Source of the DNA: DYTH01 sp964552725
GTDB lineage: Bacteria; Desulfobacterota; Syntrophia; Syntrophales; UBA5619
Assembly: GCA_964552725.1 (NCBI GenBank)
Contig: CAZKHU010000033.1
Coordinates: forward strand, 1-25,445
Direction of reading: 5' to 3'
DNA length: 25,445 bases
Shown here: piece after piece, positions 14,914-21,338 of the stretch
Numbering within the stretch: position 1 is the first letter of the stretch
Layout: each line of letters opens with the position of its first letter
Notes under the pieces: model-generated
The model's database searches: none
Told to the model about the DNA's origin: nothing
Seen by the model: only the letters and a program-made list of their open reading frames with translations
Position numbers and translations under genes: made by a program

Positions 14914-16059
14914 TCACGCAAAGACATCGACCGCGCCCCGCTCGAAAAAGACCTCCTGATAGCAATCGCTCCTGGCCTTACCGATGGAATCGCTATGGAC
15001 ACAACTCAGCAAGACATCGGCAAATCCAATCTCCCTGATATTTTTCTCCAATTCGGCGGTAAAACCGGAGATGAACTCCCCGACTGCGGGGTCTGCGAAT
15101 TTTAATAAGCAGCCGAACCTGTTGCCGTTCAAAGAGGCATCGACCATCATCTCGCCCAAGGCGTCCAGAGTTAAAAACATGACGACCTGGTATCGATTGC
15201 CCCCGTTTGCGCCCTTTTTCGCTTTTTCCCGACTGATGAACAAATCGGCGGTTCTGATTTCCTGTTGCAGGGCAACGGGCAGTTGAAAAAAAAATTCTCC
15301 TTCTTTTGTCGCTGACTGCATATTGATTATCTGATATCCCTCAATCGTCTTGATCGTCTTTTCCGAAAACCCGGCAAGTCTCGCCAGAATTTTAAGCTCG
15401 TCCGGGCTGTTTTCCCTCCCCTGCGCCACCTTCAACTCCACAGAGAGTCTCTGAAGCAACCCCTTCAGAGACCCCTGTTTCAGATTTTTTAAATCCTTTT
15501 TGCCTTCGAGCACCTGCCGCAAATCAAATTCCAGGAACATGCCCAGATTGGCCAGATAGTTTTTCAGCGAAAACTGCTCCTTTCCGGAGGCGCCGGACAA
15601 CATCAATGAATCGATAATATCGGCTATTTTACCGATAATTTTTTTTGCCCCTTCCGGGAGCGCGGCAAGCAGGGAGGCCTCGTTGAGAATATCCCTTCCC
15701 AGCACAAATATATCCCGCAGCGCCTCGGGGTTGGCGCTGCTGGATGCAGCATAACTGCTCATTATTGCAGAAGACCTGTCCCCGCCGCGTTGGACAATGC
15801 TGAGGACAACCTGAGGCTGAAGCTGCTCAACCCTGACGGTAAGCCTTTCGCCTTTGGAGAGAGGCAACTCGGAGTAAGCGGATAAACTCCCGTTTTTTAT
15901 GTTCAGCAGAAAACTGGATGTCCCTGTTTTGGCATCAACGACCGCTTCGACGGCCTCTCCCAATGAAAGCGGCAAGACAGAATTTGCCATCCTCCCAGAC
16001 CCGGATATGCCATCCGGAAGGTTTAGAGAAATTGTCGGCATCTGAATGAGAGGCATCAT
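14914..16059 (-). CDS. FliK-like hook-length control protein
   Basis: The 381-residue protein has no membrane segment. Its N-terminal part is serine-rich, with a beta-rich stretch around residues 35-90 (AVVDAKTGTSSFLLNIKNGS, then LPLSKGERLTVRVEQLQPQV). Its last about 110 residues resemble the FliK C-terminal (Flg_hook) domain: NRYQVVMFLTLDALGEMMVD, then ASLNGNRFGCLLKFADPAVG and EFISGFTAELEKNIREIGFA. FliK measures hook length and signals FlhB to change substrate specificity. Position next to a stand-alone FlhB C-terminal domain supports this. Overall similarity to classical FliK is weak, so the name is held at family level. Two adjacent ATGs (16059, 16056) are possible starts. Confidence 0.72.
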   Translation of the reverse strand: MMPLIQMPTISLNLPDGISGSGRMANSVLPLSLGEAVEAVVDAKTGTSSFLLNIKNGSLSAYSELPLSKGERLTVRVEQLQPQVVLSIVQRGGDRSSAIMSSYAASSSANPEALRDIFVLGRDILNEASLLAALPEGAKKIIGKIADIIDSLMLSGASGKEQFSLKNYLANLGMFLEFDLRQVLEGKKDLKNLKQGSLKGLLQRLSVELKVAQGRENSPDELKILARLAGFSEKTIKTIEGYQIINMQSATKEGEFFFQLPVALQQEIRTADLFISREKAKKGANGGNRYQVVMFLTLDALGEMMVDASLNGNRFGCLLKFADPAVGEFISGFTAELEKNIREIGFADVLLSCVHSDSIGKARSDCYQEVFFERGAVDVFA

Positions 16060-16104
16060 TGAACCTGCGGTTGATTAAAGGAGGTGATTGCTGGAAAAGG
16101 TCAC

Positions 16105-16587
16105 TTATAACGATTCACTTTTTTTCAAAGCTTCCAGATCGACGATAAGGGAGATTTCTCCCAGGGGAACGCCGGTGCGCTCCGCAATCTCCTCGACTGA
16201 CAGCCCGCGCCTCAAAAGCCCGGCGATAGACACGTAATCTTTATCTACCGCAGCATCCGGACCGTTGCCCTTGAAAGAAGAGGGACTCTGCCCCATTTTC
16301 AGGTCGATCTCCTGCAGAAGCGCCGCCAACTGTTTTTCCCGGGTTTCAAGGCTGAGAGCCAATTTTTCAAAACGCCGGCAATTTTCATCGAGACTGCCGA
16401 GAAATCGCTCCGAGTCGCCCTGAGACTGGCTGATCAAATTTTGCAGCCTCAGAAACAATTCCTGGTCAATAGCCGGGCCTTTTCCTCTGTCAAAGGATTT
16501 CCGCAAGCGCGCCAGTAAAAAAACTATCACCAGACAAAAAATGAAATCGGCGATGACCTGCAGCGCAAATATCGTTGGAATGCTCAT
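16105..16587 (-). CDS. Membrane-anchored coiled-coil protein with C-terminal helix-turn-helix-like segment (DUF2802/SwrB-like)
   Basis: The 160-residue protein has one N-terminal membrane helix (IFALQVIADFIFCLVIVFLL, about 6-25). A cytosolic coiled coil follows (about 40-97, LFLRLQNLISQSQGDSERFL, then LALSLETREKQLAALLQEID) and a C-terminal segment VSIAGLLRRGLSVEEIAERT that reads like a helix-turn-helix. This layout matches DUF2802 proteins of proteobacterial flagellar operons and the Bacillus SwrB protein, which stimulates the FliP/basal-body export complex. That equivalence is inference from architecture. It starts 1 bp after the upstream gene's stop and has no good ribosome binding site, implying coupled translation. 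Lies behind a sigma-28 promoter. Confidence 0.65.
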   Translation of the reverse strand: MSIPTIFALQVIADFIFCLVIVFLLARLRKSFDRGKGPAIDQELFLRLQNLISQSQGDSERFLGSLDENCRRFEKLALSLETREKQLAALLQEIDLKMGQSPSSFKGNGPDAAVDKDYVSIAGLLRRGLSVEEIAERTGVPLGEISLIVDLEALKKSESL

Positions 16588-16588
16588 T

Positions 16589-16900
16589 TCACACTCTGAT
16601 GTTGATATGCCCTCCCTCTTGCGGCATCTCTTCTTCCCCGTTTCCGCCGAAGCCCTCCGCTTCCTGTCCCTGGCGACTCTGTTGTTCCCGGCGTTTCTCT
16701 TTTTGTTCCCCGTCCCTTATAAGCGCCTGGGCAGTTTCTTCGGAATTCTTTATCGCCTTCTGCAAAATTTTTTTTTCTTCGCGGGCCTGGATATCAAGAT
16801 ACCGCTGGTGCATCTCCGGATGCTGCCGATCGACCTGCTGAACCCTGTTGGCCTGTTCTGTCTGAATAATAACCTGCTGCGCATCTATCGCCTTAATCAT
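16589..16900 (-). CDS. Small conserved-looking flagellar-locus protein of unknown function
   Basis: I do not recognise this 103-residue protein. Residues 1-60 are helical and Gln/Glu/Lys rich (IDAQQVIIQTEQANRVQQVD, then HQRYLDIQAREEKKILQKAI), likely a coiled coil. Residues 65-95 are charged and glycine-rich, probably disordered, and the end reads GGHINIRV, a short beta-like tail. No signal peptide, Cys pair or membrane segment is present. Start set at ATG 16900 because AGGAGG precedes it by 7 nt; an in-frame TTG at 16927 lacks this. It is the first gene behind a sigma-28 promoter and is followed 1 bp later by the SwrB-like gene, so a late flagellar role is likely. Confidence 0.75.
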   Translation of the reverse strand: MIKAIDAQQVIIQTEQANRVQQVDRQHPEMHQRYLDIQAREEKKILQKAIKNSEETAQALIRDGEQKEKRREQQSRQGQEAEGFGGNGEEEMPQEGGHINIRV

Positions 16901-16954
16901 CGCAGCTCCTCCTGCAATTATGGACAAAAAATGGGGCTTAACCCTTCAACGGGG

Positions 16955-16982
16955 TTATCGGCAGAAAAAACTGAAATCTTTA
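16955..16982 (-). promoter_or_regulatory. Sigma-28 promoter of the unknown/SwrB-like/FliK-like/FlhB2 operon
   Basis: On the minus strand TAAAGATT is followed after 12 bp by an exact GCCGATAA. The -35 box differs from TAAAGTTT at one position. The 12-bp spacer is the same as in the flgM promoter. Transcription would begin near 16946, about 45 nt before the ATG at 16900. It lies in the 142-bp gap after the kinase-like gene and is the only promoter-like motif seen there. Confidence 0.8.
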
Positions 16983-17042
16983 TTGCCTTGCGGCATTTGC
17001 GCACATTCCGAGGGAAGGAACCGCTTCAATGATCTCGACCAA

Positions 17043-17804
17043 CTATGCCATTTTATAAGGCATCCGCAGGGTGGTGATGTTCCGCCCGCTGTGGGCGGCC
17101 ACCTCTATCCGGAAACCGTAACGCCCAAGCAGCAGAAAAGCGTAGCACAAACAATGCTCTGCAACGGGAAGCGCCTGCATGTCTGGTTCTTCTTCAGGAA
17201 ACTTGTAACAGGAATTGACAATCTCCTCGCCGCTGTCCTGAAAAACTACGCGGACCTCAACATCGTCGTAATCAACTGAAACCGTCAACTCCTTTGCCGG
17301 CATGCTCTGCATCCTCTGCCGGGCGGAATTGATCAAGGAGGATATGCAAAGGGAACAGCCTGCCCTTTCCCCGGAAATCGCCGGCACATTATCTTTGAAA
17401 GTCATGGTTTTATTAACGCCATGCTTGAAATCCAGATAGAAATCGGCAAATCCCATCTCCGCTTCTATCAGTCTGGATATGTCGATCATCTCCTGTCCGC
17501 GCGTGGAAAGCGATAAAATCTTACCTTCGAAACTTCTGAAAATCGCAAGCATCATTTCCGACTCTCCGGAAAGAATGGCAACGTCATTCTTTATCCTGTC
17601 AAGGCCAAGCTCCTTGTACAATTCAGGATGAAGCGACTCAATTTTCTCGAAGCTCTTCGCGACTCGCACCTTCATCAACTGGATTCTGCCCATTATGCCG
17701 CCGAGGGGGTTGGCAAGGTTATGAATAGCCCCGGGAATCAGCCTCCCCATAATGTCGTCAATAAAAAGCCCCTTGAGTTTTGCGTAAATATCGTCGTTGT
17801 CCAT
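17043..17804 (-). CDS. Histidine-kinase-like protein with degenerate ATPase domain
   Basis: The 253-residue cytosolic protein has an H-box like that of NtrB-type kinases (GAIHNLANPLGGIMGRIQLM, putative phospho-accepting His28) at the start of a helical dimerisation domain. The C-terminal half resembles a HATPase domain: SSLINSARQRM in the place of the N-box, VFQDSGEEI in the place of the DxGxG box, and a final RYGFRIEVAAHSGRNITTLR. The second glycine of the G1 box is replaced by Glu, and the GxGLGL box is absent (HCLCYAFLLL instead). ATP binding is therefore doubtful. No sensor domain precedes the H-box. It could be a pseudokinase or a ChpT-like phosphotransfer protein. AGGGTG precedes the ATG. 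Last gene after the fliL-like gene. Confidence 0.7.
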   Translation of the reverse strand: MDNDDIYAKLKGLFIDDIMGRLIPGAIHNLANPLGGIMGRIQLMKVRVAKSFEKIESLHPELYKELGLDRIKNDVAILSGESEMMLAIFRSFEGKILSLSTRGQEMIDISRLIEAEMGFADFYLDFKHGVNKTMTFKDNVPAISGERAGCSLCISSLINSARQRMQSMPAKELTVSVDYDDVEVRVVFQDSGEEIVNSCYKFPEEEPDMQALPVAEHCLCYAFLLLGRYGFRIEVAAHSGRNITTLRMPYKMA

Positions 17805-17859
17805 TGGTTCACCCTGCCGTAATTATAAGAAAGCCGGGGCGAACATATCAAAACCGGGG

Positions 17860-18444
17860 TTACAATACAACAAATTTGGTGACCCAGACATTCTTCACAA
17901 AATCTTTCCCCAAAAGGGTTTCCACAGAAGCGATAATCTTTTCCCGCACTTTTTCAATCCCGTTTTTGCCTTTGGGAATCTCCGCCGCCGTCCCGTTAAC
18001 AGCGTTAAAGATCGCCCCCCTGACAAGAACGGTCTTCTCTCTGAACAGGGCCTGGGAAGCGGGTTCTATTTCGAATGCCATATCAATGGACAGCACCCGG
18101 CTTTCTTTTTTATCGCCTGCGTTGAGCGGTATCAGAAAATCCTTTACCTCCTCGACAATGATCCCCGGCCGGCCGGAGACAGCGGCAATGCCTTTCCCGG
18201 CAGCAACAGGGGGAGGGGATTGTGCGGGCCCGGACGTCTCCCTTTGCGAACCCGTAAAAAAGAACAGAAGCAGGCCGGCGCTGAGAAGCGCGAAAAAAAC
18301 CGCGCCTGATATCAGAAGCAGTCGGGAGCGATACCAGCCTGCCGGGGGCTTCTTCGGCGCTTCCTCAGCCTCTGCCCTCTTTTTATCCGTCAATATTGCC
18401 GGGTCTTCAATATCCAGCGTATCAAGACTGACCTTTTTTGTCAT
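17860..18444 (-). CDS. fliL: FliL family basal-body-associated protein
   Basis: FliL is an inner-membrane protein that surrounds the stator units and supports torque. The 194-residue product has a charged cytosolic N-terminus of about 40 residues and one membrane helix (LLLISGAVFFALLSAGLLLF, about 42-61). A proline-rich linker and a periplasmic FliL/SPFH-like domain follow: FLIPLNAGDKKESRVLSIDM, then AFEIEP, KIIASVETLLGKDFVKNVWV and a terminal TKFVVL. The longer N-terminus and spacing from motor genes differ from enteric FliL, so it may be one of several FliL paralogues. It starts 10 bp after the fliA stop. Confidence 0.82.
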   Translation of the reverse strand: MTKKVSLDTLDIEDPAILTDKKRAEAEEAPKKPPAGWYRSRLLLISGAVFFALLSAGLLLFFFTGSQRETSGPAQSPPPVAAGKGIAAVSGRPGIIVEEVKDFLIPLNAGDKKESRVLSIDMAFEIEPASQALFREKTVLVRGAIFNAVNGTAAEIPKGKNGIEKVREKIIASVETLLGKDFVKNVWVTKFVVL

Positions 18445-18454
18445 TTTTTTCTCT

Positions 18455-19165
18455 TCAGCGATAATCTTTTACTGAACTCTTCAGCCTCAGCACAGCCTGG
18501 GCATGAAGCTGGCAGACCCGGGATTCCGTCAATTCCATGACCCTGCCGACCTCTTTCATCGTCAATTCCTCGTAGTAATAGAGAGACAGCACGAGCCGCT
18601 CTTTTTCCGGCAGCGCATCTATGGCTTTTTTCAAACCGGCCATCAGCTCGCCGCCCAGCAGATTCCGCAGGGGATTGTCGTTTTGGAGAGACTCCAACGC
18701 CTCTGCGGAACTGTGCTTTTCGAGATAATCAGGAGGGAGGTCTTCCGCGCTCAAGATGGAAACGCCGCGCGCATCGCCGAGGAGTTCATGATACTCCTCT
18801 ATGGAAACACCCATATAACCGGCTATTTCCGCTTCCTCCGGCGACCTGCCCAATTCTTTCTGAAGCGCTGAAAGGGCCTTTTCGATCTGACTGTCCTTGC
18901 TGCGCGCCGATCTGGGCGCCCAATCCCGCTGGCGCAGTTCATCCAGCACCGCCCCTTTTATCCGCAAGTAGGCAAAGGTTTCAAACTGGACATTGCGCCT
19001 GGCGTCATATTTTTCAACGGCGCCCATCAAGCCGATAATTCCGACATTTACAAGATCATCTATATCCGCCCGGTCAATGGGGAATTTAGCCGCCATTCTC
19101 AGAACGATATTCTTGACGAATGGGCAATATTTTACAATCAGTTCGTCCCGGCTTTTCTTGTCCAT
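18455..19165 (-). CDS. fliA: Flagellar sigma factor FliA (sigma-28)
   Basis: FliA directs RNA polymerase to late flagellar promoters and is inhibited by FlgM. The 236-residue protein has sigma region 2 (IVKYCPFVKNIVLRMAAKFP, then DDLVNVGIIGLMGAVEKYDA, FETFAYLRIKGAVLDELRQR), region 3 (ALSALQKELGRSPEEAEIAG) and region 4 (LPEKERLVLSLYYYEELTMK, then EVGRVMELTESRVCQLHAQA). DELRQRDWAPRSAR is typical of the FliA/WhiG group. Start set at ATG 19165, with GGGG about 8 nt upstream; a TTG at 19222 overlapping flhG would add 19 residues of non-sigma character. It lies behind flhF-flhG. Three good promoter matches to its consensus are in this window. Confidence 0.95.
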   Translation of the reverse strand: MDKKSRDELIVKYCPFVKNIVLRMAAKFPIDRADIDDLVNVGIIGLMGAVEKYDARRNVQFETFAYLRIKGAVLDELRQRDWAPRSARSKDSQIEKALSALQKELGRSPEEAEIAGYMGVSIEEYHELLGDARGVSILSAEDLPPDYLEKHSSAEALESLQNDNPLRNLLGGELMAGLKKAIDALPEKERLVLSLYYYEELTMKEVGRVMELTESRVCQLHAQAVLRLKSSVKDYR

Positions 19166-19218
19166 TGCCAATCCCCGGCGTTCAGCTCCCGGCTGCCAGC
19201 GGCCGGCCGGAAACCGTT

Positions 19219-20085
19219 TCAAAAAAATGATATGTTGCCGTCGTCCTCGTAATCAGGGCGCTCCCCCGCAAGCTTTTCGGCAATCTCACGGATGCACCTG
19301 CCGGCAGGAGAATCGGGAAACAGCTCTGCAAGCGCCTTCTGTCTGCGAACCGCTTCCGTAACCTTTTCGTCACTGACGACATGCCCGAGATAATTTACCG
19401 TCAGATTCAGGAAATGGTCGGTTGCCCTGCTTAATCTTTCGTAAACCTCTTTTGCTTCCGACTGGCTCTTTACCATATTTACTATCAGACGGAACCTTTT
19501 TTTGGCATGGCGCTGATAAAGCACCTTAATCATCGCGTAAGCGTCGGTAAGGGAGGTCGGCTCCGGTGAGACGACAACGATAATTTCCCGTGCCGCGGCG
19601 TTAAAATACATGACATTGCCGGCAATTCCCGCAGCCGTGTCGACCAGCATGAAATCGAATCTGTGGCGAAGATCGCTTAAGCCGCCCAGAAGCGTCAATT
19701 TCTGACCGGCGGATAGTTCCGCCATTTCCGTTATGCCTGATGAGGCAGGCAGAATCATGACTCCGCCGGGGCCCTCAATCACCGCGTCGGAAAATGTTTT
19801 TTCCCCTTTCAATACATGATAAAGATTGTATTCGGGAGTGAGGCCCAGAATTACGTCGATATTTGCCAAACCGGTATCGGCGTCAAGAATCAGGGTTTTC
19901 CTGCGCATCCGCGTCAGAAAAAAAGCGAGATTGACGGCGATATTGGTCTTCCCCACACCTCCCTTGCCGCTGGTCACGGCAATCGCCCTTATTTTCCGGA
20001 TGGTTCCCGTTTCCGCCGACCCGGCCCCGTCGTTTTTGAGCCCCCCGCCACTTTTCATTTTCCTCAACGCCGCTGCCTGATCCAT
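19219..20085 (-). CDS. flhG: MinD/ParA-family ATPase FlhG (FleN), flagellar number regulator
   Basis: FlhG is a membrane-associated ATPase that limits flagellar number by stimulating FlhF GTPase activity and, in some species, by inhibiting the master activator. The 288-residue protein starts with MDQAAALRKM, which fits the DQAxxLR activator helix for FlhF. The deviant Walker A follows (SGKGGVGKT, 39-47), then LILDADTGLANIDVILGL and the Walker B/switch segment FMLVDTAAGI. The C-terminal amphipathic region lies near residues 255-275 (RRQKALAELFPDSPAGRCIR). It starts 10 bp after the flhF stop and precedes fliA. Name and role are secure from motifs and context. Confidence 0.95.
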   Translation of the reverse strand: MDQAAALRKMKSGGGLKNDGAGSAETGTIRKIRAIAVTSGKGGVGKTNIAVNLAFFLTRMRRKTLILDADTGLANIDVILGLTPEYNLYHVLKGEKTFSDAVIEGPGGVMILPASSGITEMAELSAGQKLTLLGGLSDLRHRFDFMLVDTAAGIAGNVMYFNAAAREIIVVVSPEPTSLTDAYAMIKVLYQRHAKKRFRLIVNMVKSQSEAKEVYERLSRATDHFLNLTVNYLGHVVSDEKVTEAVRRQKALAELFPDSPAGRCIREIAEKLAGERPDYEDDGNISFF

Positions 20086-20095
20086 CTATCGCTCC

Positions 20096-21337
20096 TTATG
20101 CCCTGCCTTGGCCTTCCGACAAGTTTTTTCCTGTTTCCTCCGCGACTTCCCATGCCGGCAAGGGCCGAGACATCCCGCTCATGCCGCAGGAAGCGCCGAA
20201 AATGAGCTCCGCCAGTCTGTCGGGATTCGCCGGTTCAATATCCTGCGGCACATTCTGGCCGGTCGTAACATAAGATACGGGCTTGCCTGCTCTTTCGGCG
20301 ACATCGTGGAGAATACCCGGACGGGCGCATTCATCGAGCTTCGTAAATATCAGCTGGTCACAGCCAAAAACATCAAATCCGTCAACAACGTCCATCATGT
20401 TTTCCCGGCTCGCCGTAAGGCTCAAAAGCAGGTTCGCCTCCAGTTCCCCTTCCCCGACCCCGGAAAGCATTTCCCTGAGCTTCAATAAATAGCCGCTGGC
20501 ATCCCCACCCCTGCCGGGGGTATCGACCAGGATGCAATCTTTCTTCCCAAATCGCTCCAGGGCACGATTAAAGGCATCTTTTGAATCGGCAATCTCCAGA
20601 GGCAAGTCAATGATCTGCGCATAGGTTTCCAATTGTCTGACAGCGCCAATCCGGTAGGTATCGGCAGTGATCAGGCCAACCGATTTTTTTTGCTCAAGCG
20701 CATACCGGGCGGCAAGCTTCGCCAGCGTTGTAGTTTTGCCGACACCGGTAGGTCCCAGAAATACCTTGACCCGCCTGTCCTTCGTTCTGTTATTGACGAA
20801 GGTCTTCTTCAGCGTCTCTTCGGCCATTTTCCACCCCTGTCCAAAATCCATTGTTTCCGGAGGGGGAGCCATCCTGCTGATTTCCGCCAATGTCTTCGTC
20901 GCACTCTTCTTCGAAAATCCGCGGCCAACAAGCCCTGAATAAATACTGGACATTACATCGCCGCCTTGCTCGCAAATCCGGGAACCTGACAGGTCAAGCA
21001 CTGCGTCCATTCCCTCTTTTATCTCGGCCAGCGCCATTTCAATTTTTTTTCCTCCCATCCGGCCGAGCAGCGACCTTATTTCCATCATTTCGTTCTTCAA
21101 TGATAAAAGGTCTCCTTTTTCTGCTTCAAAGGCACGATTTCTTCCCGCCAGCGACTCAACCTTCCCGGGAAGATCCTTTTTTACAAAGCCGCTGTCGATC
21201 GCGGCCAGAACTTCGACGCGGCTCTTTTCTCCCGGGAGCTGCCGCGTCGATAAAACAATGGCGTCCGGCCCCAGATCACGCTTTATTTTTACGAGAATAT
21301 CCCTGATATTGGACGCTTCGTATCTCTTCACCTGCAT
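20096..21337 (-). CDS. flhF: Flagellar placement GTPase FlhF
   Basis: FlhF is an SRP-type GTPase that marks the cell pole and recruits the first basal-body components. The 413-residue protein has the basic N-terminal domain (MQVKRYEASNIRDILVKIKR, then DLGPDAIVLSTRQ), a helical N domain, and the NG GTPase domain. The P-loop is GPTGVGKT at 195-202, followed by ITADTYRIGAVRQLETYAQI, DTPGRGG and TKLDE. The ending GQNVPQDIEPANPDRLAELI is the usual SRP-family closing motif. Only 1 bp separates it from the flhA stop, so translation is coupled. FlhF with FlhG predicts polar flagella or a controlled flagellar number. Confidence 0.96.
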   Translation of the reverse strand: MQVKRYEASNIRDILVKIKRDLGPDAIVLSTRQLPGEKSRVEVLAAIDSGFVKKDLPGKVESLAGRNRAFEAEKGDLLSLKNEMMEIRSLLGRMGGKKIEMALAEIKEGMDAVLDLSGSRICEQGGDVMSSIYSGLVGRGFSKKSATKTLAEISRMAPPPETMDFGQGWKMAEETLKKTFVNNRTKDRRVKVFLGPTGVGKTTTLAKLAARYALEQKKSVGLITADTYRIGAVRQLETYAQIIDLPLEIADSKDAFNRALERFGKKDCILVDTPGRGGDASGYLLKLREMLSGVGEGELEANLLLSLTASRENMMDVVDGFDVFGCDQLIFTKLDECARPGILHDVAERAGKPVSYVTTGQNVPQDIEPANPDRLAELIFGASCGMSGMSRPLPAWEVAEETGKNLSEGQGRA

Positions 21338-21338
21338 A

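Noticed and set aside
17780..18475. Open frame of 231 codons opposite the fliL-like gene
   Set aside because: Low-complexity, Ser/Arg-rich antisense translation across two real genes with no start signal.
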